This document shows, in pieces, positions 29,446-39,009 of a stretch of DNA of 56,688 nt. Position numbers and translations under genes: made by a program. The stretch is taken from assembly GCA_948470255.1 (NCBI GenBank), contig CAOKOS010000011.1:1-56688 (forward strand). The letters run 5' to 3'. The notes under the pieces were generated by a model that was not told the DNA's origin, did no database searches, and worked only from the letters and a program-made list of their open reading frames with translations. How positions within the stretch are numbered: position 1 is the stretch's first letter; every line of letters begins with the position of its first letter. The DNA comes from an uncultured Lachnotalea sp. GTDB taxonomy: Bacteria > Bacillota > Clostridia > Lachnospirales > Lachnospiraceae.

Positions 29446-32340
29446 TTAATCGGATACATGCTCCGTTTCAGCGCTGACTGCATGGTTGTTTTCCAATATA
29501 CTATCCAGGGTGATATAACCATAGCAGTAGCTTAAAATCTGCTCTGACAGCGCTCCCGAATAGCTGGAACCATAACCGTTTGGAATTGCTACAGAAAGAG
29601 CAATTTCAGGAGATTCAACCGGCGCATATGCAATAAAGGTTGCGTGGTTTGCCCGGCCCTTGGACTGTTCAGCTGTCCCGGATTTGGCGGCAAACCCCAC
29701 CTCATTCAAAACCTGGGAATCTTTAAAATTCTTTGCAAAGGTTCCATTCGGCCCCACGACCTCTTTCATCCCTTCATGAATGATTTCCCAGGTAGACTGA
29801 GCTAAGTCAACGTGCTGTTCAATTTCAGGCTTGTACTCCCGTACAAGCTCTCCATCGCTCTTTTGTATTTTGGAAATCAGGCTGTATTTGTAAAGATTCC
29901 CACTGCTGGCTACTGTCGTCACATATCTGGACAAATGAATGGTAGCGTAAGTATGGGTCCCCTGTCCGATACAGGAAGGAATCGGGTTTTGGTCTGTAAT
30001 ATGAGGAGCGCTCTCCGAAATCTCCACACCGGATTTTCCTCCGAGCCCAAACATTTCCGCATATTTTTGTATGGTGGCAATCCCCGTATTTCCATCATAA
30101 TCCCCGCCCTTTTGAGAAATCAGCCATCCAATTTCCGAAAAATAATAGTTGCAGGACTGGGCCAGGGCGCCCACCACATCCAGATTCCCATGGCCGCTGG
30201 TATTCCAGCACCGCAGGTGGAGGCCCTGCCGCTCAAAGGTTCCGGTATCATCAATGATTGTATTTTTGTTTACCACATGTTCTTCCAGGCCGATTACGGA
30301 GGTCAATACCTTGAAAATGGAGCCGGGCGCCGTCTCCACCTGGGTGGCCCGGTTTAAGAAAGGCTGGCTTAAATCGTTATATAAACCCCAGTAATAAGCT
30401 GAATCAATGGAACCGGAAAACCGGTTAATGTCATAACCCGGATAAGTAACAAGCGCTTTCACTTCTCCGGTATTCACATCCGTGATTACACAGGAAGCAG
30501 AGCAGGGATCCAAAGCCAGCTGGGCCGGCGTCAACTCCATATTGGAAATTTTATCCTTAAGGAATTGATATGCCGTAGCATCGTTTCCGCCCCGAAGGGA
30601 AGCAATAGCTGCCTCATCCTGCTCCAGAACGCCCTGTTCAAAAAGGCACAAACACAGCTCTCTTCCAGATACCACATCATCCTGTATCAGATATTTGTAA
30701 ATCAGTTTCTGGAAACCGGTATCCGTATCCATCGTAGCAGTCAATGTGTCGATCAAAGTCTGGAACGTATCGTCCGTACTGGTGTACTTTGCCTCAGAGT
30801 TCAACTTTTCCGGATCAATCCAGCCCTCCTCCACTGCATGGTAAAGAAAATCATGGAAACTGATGGTTTCATTGACCCATCCCATATAAATACTGTCAGA
30901 GGAACTGAAAGATCCTTCCAAAAAGAACTCATGATCCCTCATATAATCAAAAATATAATCCTGATAATCCTGCATATCTGCAGAACATTTATCAAAAGCC
31001 GGCGAAGCCTCGCTCATAAGATGTGAGGAAATATTGGGCAGCACAGAGGCTTTTCTGGATGTGTAACGGTCATATATACTCTTTTCCAGAGAGCTGGCCG
31101 TTTCGTCTGCAAAATGTTCCATGGACAGGATATTGTTGTTGATAAACTGAAAGTATGCATCTTTTACCGGAATTAAAATCTTCGATGCATCGGTGTCTTC
31201 AGTGACTACATAGGTGGGATCGTCCGTAAGGCGCTGAACCAAGATACCAGCCAGATTCTGCTCTATAAGGTGATAAATCCCCACCTGTAAATCACGGTCG
31301 ATACTCAGATAAATATCATTTCCTGTTTCTGGCTCCGTCGTATCTGTGATTTCAAGAATCCGTCCTTCACTGTCCAGATACATGGTCTGTTTGCCCTTGA
31401 CGCCGGATAGTTCCAGCTCCATGGCAGATTCAATGCCGGATTTGCCGATTACATCGCCCAACTCATAGCTTTCATCCTGTTTTTGCAGTTCTTCCAGCTC
31501 ATCGGCATCAGCCTGCCCTGTATAACCGAGAATATGAGAAAAAGCGTAACTGTCATTGTAAATACGGACAGTCTGCTCTTCCACATTGACTTCCTTAAGA
31601 TCCTGGGAATTTTCTTTAATGTCGGCCACAGTCTCCAGCTTAATATCAGAAGCTACCGTTATGGCATCATAACGCCGGAAAGCGTTTAAGGTCATGGCAT
31701 AGCGGATATTCAACATCTTAAGGGCGGTTTCATCGTCCACCTCATAAGTGGTTTTATCTGCGTTTTCACCAACGCCGTACCGTTCTTTCAAATATTGGAA
31801 CAACTGGGCCGCTGAAACATCCGACGGATATTTTCCATCTTCATCATCTAAATCTTCCACACTTTTCAGACCATAGACATCCCGAAGAAAGCGAAGCCGT
31901 TCTTCCTCACTGCTGGTGGTATACTGAAAATTCCCATTTCCATCCAGAGCCAGGGAAAGGGAAGTAACCAGGGTTTCCCCATGTTTTTCCAGGATCGGTA
32001 TCAGACGCAACAGCATCTCATTTCTTTCATATCCATTTTTATAATAACCGGTATCACCAATGGAAACTGCATAAGCCAGCTTGCTGTAAGCTAAAAGATT
32101 TCCATTTCTGTCATAAATATTACCTCTTGTACCGGAAGTGCTTACTACATTTAATGTTTTCTGCACATAATTCTCCTGGTATCCGGCCCCTTCCACGATC
32201 TGAAGCCTGAAAAGGCGCATGACAAGAACGCTGAACATGCCAATAAACAAAATGCTTACCACGAACAGCCTGGATTTTACAATGCTCTTTATAATACTTA
32301 TAAAAAATTCCCACAATTCACTAAACAAATTTCGTCGCAC
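29446..32340 (-). CDS. mrdA: Penicillin-binding protein 2 (elongation transpeptidase) with large internal insertion
   Basis: A 964-residue class B PBP. It has an N-terminal transmembrane helix (about 22-45), a PBP dimerisation/pedestal domain starting near RGNIYDRNGNLLAYSK, and a C-terminal transpeptidase domain with Ser674-Ile-Phe-Lys677 (APGSIFKVL), SCN (AQSCNYYF) and KSG (AAKSGTAEQS). E. coli PBP2 has about 630 residues. The excess is mainly a helical segment of roughly 250 residues (about 360-620) before the transpeptidase domain, without catalytic motifs. It crosslinks new wall with RodA. The GTG start abuts AAGGAG, so a TTG at 32328 with better spacing may be the true start; both overlap the mreD end. 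Confidence 0.9.
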   Translation of the reverse strand: MRRNLFSELWEFFISIIKSIVKSRLFVVSILFIGMFSVLVMRLFRLQIVEGAGYQENYVQKTLNVVSTSGTRGNIYDRNGNLLAYSKLAYAVSIGDTGYYKNGYERNEMLLRLIPILEKHGETLVTSLSLALDGNGNFQYTTSSEEERLRFLRDVYGLKSVEDLDDEDGKYPSDVSAAQLFQYLKERYGVGENADKTTYEVDDETALKMLNIRYAMTLNAFRRYDAITVASDIKLETVADIKENSQDLKEVNVEEQTVRIYNDSYAFSHILGYTGQADADELEELQKQDESYELGDVIGKSGIESAMELELSGVKGKQTMYLDSEGRILEITDTTEPETGNDIYLSIDRDLQVGIYHLIEQNLAGILVQRLTDDPTYVVTEDTDASKILIPVKDAYFQFINNNILSMEHFADETASSLEKSIYDRYTSRKASVLPNISSHLMSEASPAFDKCSADMQDYQDYIFDYMRDHEFFLEGSFSSSDSIYMGWVNETISFHDFLYHAVEEGWIDPEKLNSEAKYTSTDDTFQTLIDTLTATMDTDTGFQKLIYKYLIQDDVVSGRELCLCLFEQGVLEQDEAAIASLRGGNDATAYQFLKDKISNMELTPAQLALDPCSASCVITDVNTGEVKALVTYPGYDINRFSGSIDSAYYWGLYNDLSQPFLNRATQVETAPGSIFKVLTSVIGLEEHVVNKNTIIDDTGTFERQGLHLRCWNTSGHGNLDVVGALAQSCNYYFSEIGWLISQKGGDYDGNTGIATIQKYAEMFGLGGKSGVEISESAPHITDQNPIPSCIGQGTHTYATIHLSRYVTTVASSGNLYKYSLISKIQKSDGELVREYKPEIEQHVDLAQSTWEIIHEGMKEVVGPNGTFAKNFKDSQVLNEVGFAAKSGTAEQSKGRANHATFIAYAPVESPEIALSVAIPNGYGSSYSGALSEQILSYCYGYITLDSILENNHAVSAETEHVSD

Positions 32341-32848
32341 TCCTTCTTTCGGCCTCTTCCAGCCGGTAATTCACGGAGGATATAATCTGATAGACCAGAA
32401 CGGCCAAAACCACTGTATATACTGCTTCCGGTATGATAACATGAAGCAGGTAATAGACAAAATTCAACCGATTCCTGATCAGGAACTGAAACACATAGAG
32501 ATATCCACTATAGGCAAAACTGCAAAAAGTTGTAACAAATAACGGAAAGATGATAGAATCCGAATACAGAAAACGATGCAGCGCTCCATTCACATAACCG
32601 ATTAAAATAAAAATAATCATATGGAATCCCACTGCACCCATGGATACAATATCCATCAAAAGCCCGCAGGTAAACCCCACCGCCATCCCCTGATTCTTCC
32701 CATTCATAAATCCAAAAGATACTGTAATAATCAGAAGAATATTGGGAACTGTGCCAATAAGAGGACTATTTGCAAATAGTCCGAACTGGAGGATAAATCC
32801 TGCAAATATAATCAATGCTGTTATAAAAACCCGCTTAAATCGTCTCAA
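32321..32848 (-). CDS. mreD: Rod shape-determining protein MreD
   Basis: A 175-residue membrane protein with five to six transmembrane helices, of MreD type (LLIITVSFGFMNGKNQGMAVGF then GLLMDIVSMGAVG). It couples MreC to the elongation complex. The start is TTG with GGAGAG upstream and overlaps the mreC stop by 4 nt (TTGA). Its last codons overlap the start of PBP2. Confidence 0.88.
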   Translation of the reverse strand: MRRFKRVFITALIIFAGFILQFGLFANSPLIGTVPNILLIITVSFGFMNGKNQGMAVGFTCGLLMDIVSMGAVGFHMIIFILIGYVNGALHRFLYSDSIIFPLFVTTFCSFAYSGYLYVFQFLIRNRLNFVYYLLHVIIPEAVYTVVLAVLVYQIISSVNYRLEEAERRSATKFV

Positions 32849-33705
32849 GGCTGACTCTCCTCACCTGTTACCTTTAATGTCTTAATTACCAAAACCGTCT
32901 GCAGATGGCCAAAATCCACTGCAGGAATAAGGTATCCGGATTTTGTCACGTTGTTGCTGTCAACCTCTATCCCCTGGGCATAGCCAATAAGGATATTGGG
33001 AAGAAATTTATCACTGATATTGGAAGTTACAATTTTATCATCGTCCCAGACATTATCATTTTTATCAATATAACTGATGCGAAGCCGCCCTTCGGCATAA
33101 AGCTGTAGATCACCTGATACAATGCAGGCATCGCCGGAATTTAAGGACATGGCGCTGACATTGCTGTCATCGTCAATAATAGAACGCACTTTTGCGAAAT
33201 TGCTTCCCACATCCGTCACAATCCCCACTAAACCGCCATCGGCAATGACATTCATATCTTTCTCAATCCCATCTTCCGTACCTTTATCAATCACAAAGGA
33301 ATGATACCAGTTTCCGGCATCTTTTTGGATAATCCTGGCTCCGGTCGTTTCGTAATCCGTATACTGCCCTTTTAGTTCAAGAAGTTCTCTTAATTCCTGC
33401 AGTTCCACCTGTCCCTGCTGGTAATTCCCGATGTCCTCTTTCAATGCGGCCAGCTCTTCCTTTAGCTGTTGGTTCTCTGCCCTGGCTTCTTCCAGGCTTT
33501 GATAATCGTAAGCCGTATCGGCAAAACTGCTTCCCAAACGGTTTAATCCTTTCTGCATAGGTGCAAGTACAGAATTTACCGCATTAGTAAAAGGACTTAA
33601 AAAACCCGGCCGGAAATAACTGACGGCCAGAAGGATGATACAAAATAACATTAAAAAAAACAAAGCATATCTGGCTGGAAGAGAAAATTTCTTCTTATCT
33701 TTCAT
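32845..33705 (-). CDS. mreC: Rod shape-determining protein MreC
   Basis: A 286-residue bitopic protein with an N-terminal transmembrane helix (about 9-30) and a coiled coil (about 65-115, rich in Glu/Leu/Gln). A beta-rich extracytoplasmic domain follows (VIDKGTEDGIEKDMNVIADGGLVGIV, split over two family blocks). It organises PBP2 and RodA along the cell body. It follows radC by 1 nt and overlaps mreD. mreB is not between radC and mreC, where it often lies in Firmicutes. Confidence 0.93.
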   Translation of the reverse strand: MKDKKKFSLPARYALFFLMLFCIILLAVSYFRPGFLSPFTNAVNSVLAPMQKGLNRLGSSFADTAYDYQSLEEARAENQQLKEELAALKEDIGNYQQGQVELQELRELLELKGQYTDYETTGARIIQKDAGNWYHSFVIDKGTEDGIEKDMNVIADGGLVGIVTDVGSNFAKVRSIIDDDSNVSAMSLNSGDACIVSGDLQLYAEGRLRISYIDKNDNVWDDDKIVTSNISDKFLPNILIGYAQGIEVDSNNVTKSGYLIPAVDFGHLQTVLVIKTLKVTGEESQP

Positions 33706-33706
33706 T

Positions 33707-34399
33707 TTACAATGTTCCTCGTTCTTTTAAGCTTGTATAGCAATGATCCCCGATAATAATATGATCGAGGAGGGAGACGCCTAAAATCTGGCCTGCCGCC
33801 GCAACGCGTTTTGTCACCAGGATATCCTCTTTGCTGGGTTCCGGGTCGCCGCTTGGATGATTGTGGAGCAGAATCAAACTGACAGCCTGATACTTTAAAC
33901 CTTCCAGAAAAATCTCCCTGGGGGAAATCAGCGCTTCATTTACTGTGCCGATGGAGAGCGTATGCTCTTTCAAAAGGTGCCCCTTCGTATCCAGGTACAG
34001 GGCCTTGAGTTCTTCTGTTTCCCTGTGACGCATATCTTCCATAAAATAGGCGGCCACCCCATCGGGGGAAAGGAATGCCTGTTCTCTGTTCATCTTATTC
34101 CGGCTGATTCTTTTGGCAAGTTCCCCGATACAGTAAAGCTGAATTGACCTTACCGTCCCAATACCGGGAACTGTCCGTAGTTCATCCGGTGTCAGATGGT
34201 ACAGTCCTAAAAGCCCTCCATAAGGTATACTTAATTCTAAAATCTGTCTGGCAGTTTCAAGGGCGCCCTGGCCTTTCGTCCCGCTTCGCAGGATAATTGC
34301 CAGAAGCTCCGCATCGGTAAGCCCGGCCGGTCCCAATGCCAGACATTTTTCATAAGGACGTTCAGAAACCGGAAGTTCACTGATTGTATTTCGTGTCAT
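33707..34399 (-). CDS. radC: RadC family JAB/MPN domain protein
   Basis: A 230-residue protein with an N-terminal helix-hairpin-helix-like region (TVPGIGTVRSIQLYCI, about 70-90) and a C-terminal JAB1/MPN metalloprotease-like domain. The domain's metal site is HNHPSGDPEPSKED (HxH plus Asp). Despite the name, a repair role has not been shown. Its position directly upstream of mreC is the usual Firmicutes order. Start after AGGAGGCAG. Two GAACAAA direct repeats lie in the short gap before it. Confidence 0.93.
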   Translation of the reverse strand: MTRNTISELPVSERPYEKCLALGPAGLTDAELLAIILRSGTKGQGALETARQILELSIPYGGLLGLYHLTPDELRTVPGIGTVRSIQLYCIGELAKRISRNKMNREQAFLSPDGVAAYFMEDMRHRETEELKALYLDTKGHLLKEHTLSIGTVNEALISPREIFLEGLKYQAVSLILLHNHPSGDPEPSKEDILVTKRVAAAGQILGVSLLDHIIIGDHCYTSLKERGTL

Positions 34400-34452
34400 A
34401 CGCCTGCCTCCTTTTTGAAGTCAGGCCAAAAACCGATTTGTTCAAAATTTGT

Positions 34453-34707
34453 TCAAAGCAGCCGATAAATCACAATGGCGATTACCATTCCCAAAATCCC
34501 AGCTATGGTAATCTTGATGGTCAATGCAAAGGTGATGGTCAGAATTCCCAAATCCAGAACCATAGGACTTGCAAGGCCGAAGGTTTGTCCAAAATTCAGC
34601 CACTGAAATGCGGAAACACCCCCAAGCAGCTGTCCCAGAAAGCCTCCCAGTACCACCCCCGACAGGATTAAAATCAGCAGAGACCACTTATTTTTCGCTG
34701 TCTTCAT
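34453..34707 (-). CDS. DUF4321 small membrane protein
   Basis: An 84-residue protein with two to three transmembrane helices (LLILILSGVVLGGFLGQLLG first, then a hydrophobic C-terminal half), fitting DUF4321. The start was placed at MKTAKNKWS because AGGAGA lies 8 nt upstream; the longer frame has none. In Clostridia such proteins sit next to radC and mre genes, as here. Function unknown; a wall-elongation connection is suggested only by context. Confidence 0.75.
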   Translation of the reverse strand: MKTAKNKWSLLILILSGVVLGGFLGQLLGGVSAFQWLNFGQTFGLASPMVLDLGILTITFALTIKITIAGILGMVIAIVIYRLL

Positions 34708-34831
34708 CTGGTAATATTCTCCTGTTTCTCTAAAACTCTCCAAATCCAAAAAATTACTATTTATCAGTTTATCACAATTTTAATCTCATGTACACAGAAA
34801 AAAAAAATCTTAATGAATCTTAATGATTTGC

Positions 34832-36115
34832 TCACAAAGCAATCACATTTGCCTCCAAAAGCTTTTGCGCAGACATCAAAATCCCTGTTTTTGCATGATA
34901 CCAGGTGAGCCCACCCTGGAAGAATACTGTATATGGCGGCTTCAGCGGGCCATCGGCAGAAAGTTCAATGGAAGAACCCTGGATAAAAGCGCCTGCCGCC
35001 ATGATCACATCCGAATCATAGCCGGGCATGGCCCATGGTTCCGGAGTTACAAAAGAGTCCACAGGGGCAGCCGCCTGGATTCCCAGACAAAAAGCTTTTA
35101 ATGCCTCAGGAGAGCCTAAGTCTACTGCCTGGATGATATCATGACGCTCTGTGGCTGAGGAAGGATACACGGGAAATCCCAGCCGTTCGTAAAGGGCTGC
35201 CGCAAAAACAGCTCCTTTGACAGCGCCTGCCGTCACCACCGGCGCCAGAAAAAAGCCCTGATACAAGGTCTGGGACAGCCCGAGACTGGCGCCCACCTCT
35301 TTCCCCAGGCCCGGGGCGCTCAGGCGGAAAGCCGCCTGTTCTACATATTCTTCCTTCCCTGCAATATAACCGCCGCAGGGGGCGAGTCCTCCGCCGGGAT
35401 TTTTAATCAGCGAACCGACACATAAATCCGCTCCCACGTCCGTTGGCTCCAGGGTTTCGGTAAATTCGCCGTAACAATTATCCACCATACAGATGATATC
35501 CCGTTTCCTGGATTTGATAAACGCGATCAGCTCTCCAATCTGTGGAACAGAAAGGGTTGGCCTGGAAGCGTATCCCTTGGAACGCTGGATAGTTGCCAGC
35601 TTTGTCCTTTCATTTATGGCGCGGCCAATGGCATCAAAATCAAAAGAACCGTCTTCTTTCAAATCTGCCTGGGCATAGGAAACCCCGTATTCTTTCAGAG
35701 AGCCTTTGGAAGGACGGATTCCAATGACTTCTTCCAGGGTATCATAGGGCTTCCCCACAGGGGAAAGGATTTCATCTCCAGGCCTGACATTTGCAGAAAG
35801 AGCCACACAAAGCGCATGGGTGCCGCAGGTGATCTGCGGCCGTACCAAGGCTGCCTGTGTATGGAACACATCGGCATACACCTGTTCCAGGTTTTCCCTC
35901 CCCATATCATTATACCCATATCCGGTGGAACCAGAAAAATGTGCTTCCGCCACCCGGTTTTTCTGCATGGCCTGAAGCACCTTAATCTGATTGTACTCTG
36001 CAGTTTTATCTATCGTATCAAACCGTTCTTTCAGGGAGGCTTCCACTTCTTCCCCAAGGACCAGGATTCTTTCATCAAGGCCAAGGGTGCCATACATATC
36101 TTTCAAAACATTCAT
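34832..36115 (-). CDS. Methionine gamma-lyase family PLP protein (YnbB/aluminium-resistance type)
   Basis: A 427-residue PLP-dependent fold-type I protein of the Cys/Met metabolism group often labelled aluminium resistance protein or YnbB. The likely PLP lysine is Lys238 in SLIKNPGGGLAPCGGY. GSTGYGYNDMGRENLEQVYA and CGTHALCVAL match the family. True substrate is not established; C-S lyase activity is inferred from fold. Start after GGAGAG, overlapping the miaA stop by 4 nt. The miaA-ynbB neighbourhood (also near hfq/glnA in Bacillus) is conserved. Confidence 0.85.
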   Translation of the reverse strand: MNVLKDMYGTLGLDERILVLGEEVEASLKERFDTIDKTAEYNQIKVLQAMQKNRVAEAHFSGSTGYGYNDMGRENLEQVYADVFHTQAALVRPQITCGTHALCVALSANVRPGDEILSPVGKPYDTLEEVIGIRPSKGSLKEYGVSYAQADLKEDGSFDFDAIGRAINERTKLATIQRSKGYASRPTLSVPQIGELIAFIKSRKRDIICMVDNCYGEFTETLEPTDVGADLCVGSLIKNPGGGLAPCGGYIAGKEEYVEQAAFRLSAPGLGKEVGASLGLSQTLYQGFFLAPVVTAGAVKGAVFAAALYERLGFPVYPSSATERHDIIQAVDLGSPEALKAFCLGIQAAAPVDSFVTPEPWAMPGYDSDVIMAAGAFIQGSSIELSADGPLKPPYTVFFQGGLTWYHAKTGILMSAQKLLEANVIAL

Positions 36116-37068
36116 AGAACTCTCCTTCCTGCCGTGAAACCTTTGGACTGCAGTATCCCGGCAAGCTCCTCTAACGCTTCTGCTTCTGTTTTTCCATCCA
36201 GGGAAAGCCAGTCTGCCTGCCCCTCCCTTTTAAACCATGTCAGCTGGCGTTTGGCAAAATGCCTGGTATCCCGTTTTAAAATCCGGACAGCTTCTTCATA
36301 ATCTGTTTCTCCGTCCAGATAAGCCAACAGTTCTTTATAGCCAAGCCCCTGCATGGAAACCATATCTTTTGTAAAACCCATGGCTTTCAGCTTTTTTACC
36401 TCATCTAAAAGCCCGTCCGCAAGCATTTGATCCACCCTACGGTCAATTTTCCGGTAAAGCTCCTGCCTCTCCCTGTTTAAAACCACGTAAGCAAACCGAT
36501 AAGGCGACTCTTTCTCCCGCTCTGCCCGGTTATGTTCCGAAATGGGAGTCCCTGTTTTCTCATAAAATTCCAGGGCGCGGATGGTTCGTTTAATATTATT
36601 TTCATGGATTTCTTCCGCAGCCTGGGGGTCGCGTATCTGTAAAAGGCTGTGGAGATATGAAGCCCCCCGTTCTTTAGCCAATGCCTCCAGCTTCTTTCGA
36701 TAGGAAAAATCCGCATCGTTTTCCGTAAAGTCAATATCATATAACAGCGCCTGAATATAAAAACCGGTGCCTCCTGTGAGGATGGGAAGATGCCCTCTTT
36801 CATAAATCCCCTTCATGGCTGCTTTTGCCATCTGCTTAAACCGGACCACATGAAACTCTTCCCACGGTTCCAGAACATCAATCAGGTGATGGGGGACGCC
36901 TTCCATTTCCTTTGATGTTACCTTTGCGGAACCGATATCCATCCCTTTATATACCTGCATGGAATCAGCGCTTATGATTTCCCCGTCAAACTCCTTTGCC
37001 GCTTTCACAGAAAGAGCTGTTTTCCCCACGGCAGTCGGTCCGGTCAGAATCAGTAATGGTTTTTTCAT
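36112..37068 (-). CDS. miaA: tRNA dimethylallyltransferase
   Basis: A 318-residue enzyme that adds a dimethylallyl group to A37 of tRNAs reading UNN codons. The P-loop GPTAVGKTALS (about 9-19), DSMQVYKGMDIGSAK, and QGLGYKELLAYL are family signatures. The start was set at MKKPLLILTG because AAAGGA lies 9 nt upstream, 1 nt past the mutL stop. MiaB, the next enzyme in the same modification (2-methylthio), is encoded about 5.7 kb upstream in the same strand block. Confidence 0.95.
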   Translation of the reverse strand: MKKPLLILTGPTAVGKTALSVKAAKEFDGEIISADSMQVYKGMDIGSAKVTSKEMEGVPHHLIDVLEPWEEFHVVRFKQMAKAAMKGIYERGHLPILTGGTGFYIQALLYDIDFTENDADFSYRKKLEALAKERGASYLHSLLQIRDPQAAEEIHENNIKRTIRALEFYEKTGTPISEHNRAEREKESPYRFAYVVLNRERQELYRKIDRRVDQMLADGLLDEVKKLKAMGFTKDMVSMQGLGYKELLAYLDGETDYEEAVRILKRDTRHFAKRQLTWFKREGQADWLSLDGKTEAEALEELAGILQSKGFTAGRRVL

Positions 37069-37069
37069 A

Positions 37070-38968
37070 TCAGATAATCCTTTTAAATTTCTTTTCAAGC
37101 TCCCTTTTGCTTATGGCAATAATGGTAGGCCTTCCATGGGGACAGGCATAAGGGTTTTTCAGGGCTAAAAGTTCATCAATCAAAGCTTCCGCTTCACGGA
37201 CAGACAGGGAATCCCCCCCCTTTACGGCAGCCTTGCAACTCATGGATGCCAGCTTTTCCAGAATCAATTCATCAGATTCTCTGGAAAGCTCCTCCGTAAG
37301 GCTGTCTAAAAGCTCCAAAAGAAGCTCCCGCTGGGCAATTCCGTAAAGATTTGCCGGGACAGAGCTTACCGCATATTCCTTTCCGCCGAAAGATTCGATC
37401 TCGAATCCCAGCTGCCGGAACCGTTCCATAAATTTCATAAGGATTTCTTCTTCTCTCATATTGAGGGTCAGAAGAATCGGCGGGCTTACCATTTGCCCGT
37501 AAATCTTTTTTTGGGCCATCTGGTTTACAAGCCGCTCATACAGCACTTTTTCATGGGCCGCATGCTGATCAACGATCAACAAATCCTCTTTATATTGAAC
37601 CAGCCAGTAAGTATCAAACAACTGTCCCAGAAACCGGTACTGTTTCCGGGCTTCCCTGGAAAACATTTTTTCCTCAAAAAGCTCCATCTGCCTGTGGCCT
37701 GCCAGTGGGTTTTTGTCCACAGGGTTTTTCTTTATTTCCCCTGTATCAACATCGGGCACATAACTTACAACATGTTCGCGCAAGTGCTTGGGCGGTTCCA
37801 CCGGGGGAATGGCAGATGCCATACTTCTTTTCACCTCAAAGGGTTCCGGCCCCTTTATGGCCCCTGAAAAGTTTCTGTTTTCCCCATTTTTCGGAATAGA
37901 TGTTTTTAAAGGGATCGCTTCTTTTGAAACCATTTCCGAAGGCTTTTTTTCTTCTTCCAGGCAGACTTTTCGGATCAGCTCTTTCCCCGCCAAAGTCTCC
38001 CTGACTCCATGGCAGATCAAATTATAAATTTCTTCCTGGTTGCTGAAACGAAGTTCCATTTTGGAAGGATGGACATTCACATCCAAAAGTTCCGGTTTTA
38101 TTTCCAGGTGGAGGATCACGAAAGGGTACTTATGCTGCATCATATAAGAATGATATCCGTCTTCTATGGCTTTGTTGATTAAATTGCTTTTGATATAACG
38201 GCCGTTGATAAAATAATTCTCATAAGTCCTGTTTCCCCTGGAAATCAGGGGTTTTCCTAAAAATCCTGTGATCTGTACCTGTTCTGTGACAATTTCCATG
38301 GGAACCAGATTGGCAGAAATTTCCCTGCCGAAAATCATGTAAACAAGGTCTTTCAGATTATGATTCCCCGACGTATGGAGCCGGTTCTGATTATTCTGGA
38401 TAAACCGGATGGAAATATCAGGCCTGGAAAGGGCCATCCTCTCCACAAGGCTGCTGATATAGGAACCTTCCGTTTGAGGGGACTTTAAAAACTTTTTCCT
38501 GGCTGGGGTATTGTAAAAAAGGTTTCGGACAAGAAATGTAGTGCCTTCCGGCGCTCCTACTACTTCCAAGGAAATTTCTTCCCCACCGTGGTTCTGGTAA
38601 CGAGTCCCTGTCAGTTCCGCAGCTGTCTTTGTAATGAGTTCCACCTGGGATACAGCAGCAATACTTGACAGGGCTTCGCCGCGAAACCCTAGGGAAGAAA
38701 CGGTCAGAAGATCCACCGCCGAACGTATTTTGCTGGTGGCATGACGGAGGAAAGCCCTGGAGATCTGTTCCTTTTCAATGCCGCATCCATTGTCTGTAAC
38801 CCGGATAAGGGAGATGCCGCCGTCACGGATTTCCACTGTCACCGCCGTGGCTCCCGCATCAATGGCGTTTTCCAAAAGTTCCTTCACCACGGAAGAAGGG
38901 CGGTCAATCACTTCTCCCGCCGCAATCTGGTTGATGGTTTCCTGATCCAGAACCGCAATTTCAGGCAT
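37070..38968 (-). CDS. mutL: DNA mismatch repair protein MutL (endonuclease type)
   Basis: A 632-residue GHKL ATPase. N-terminal motifs are KELLENAIDAGAT, DNGCGI and GFRGEALSSIA. The C-terminal half keeps the MutL endonuclease motif DQHAAHEKVLYERL and the zinc-site CPHGRP, so it should nick DNA itself, as in organisms without MutH. The start MPEIAVLDQ was chosen for the GGGAGGG upstream and family agreement; the longer frame is not supported. Directly follows mutS and precedes miaA by 1 nt. Confidence 0.96.
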   Translation of the reverse strand: MPEIAVLDQETINQIAAGEVIDRPSSVVKELLENAIDAGATAVTVEIRDGGISLIRVTDNGCGIEKEQISRAFLRHATSKIRSAVDLLTVSSLGFRGEALSSIAAVSQVELITKTAAELTGTRYQNHGGEEISLEVVGAPEGTTFLVRNLFYNTPARKKFLKSPQTEGSYISSLVERMALSRPDISIRFIQNNQNRLHTSGNHNLKDLVYMIFGREISANLVPMEIVTEQVQITGFLGKPLISRGNRTYENYFINGRYIKSNLINKAIEDGYHSYMMQHKYPFVILHLEIKPELLDVNVHPSKMELRFSNQEEIYNLICHGVRETLAGKELIRKVCLEEEKKPSEMVSKEAIPLKTSIPKNGENRNFSGAIKGPEPFEVKRSMASAIPPVEPPKHLREHVVSYVPDVDTGEIKKNPVDKNPLAGHRQMELFEEKMFSREARKQYRFLGQLFDTYWLVQYKEDLLIVDQHAAHEKVLYERLVNQMAQKKIYGQMVSPPILLTLNMREEEILMKFMERFRQLGFEIESFGGKEYAVSSVPANLYGIAQRELLLELLDSLTEELSRESDELILEKLASMSCKAAVKGGDSLSVREAEALIDELLALKNPYACPHGRPTIIAISKRELEKKFKRII

Positions 38969-39009
38969 AGCTATCCCTCCCTGCCTTAAGTTTTCCCCTT
39001 GCCGCCGAA

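Noticed and set aside
34400..34452. GAACAAA direct repeats before radC as LexA boxes
   Set aside because: They are direct, not inverted, and lack the GTT half-site at the right spacing.
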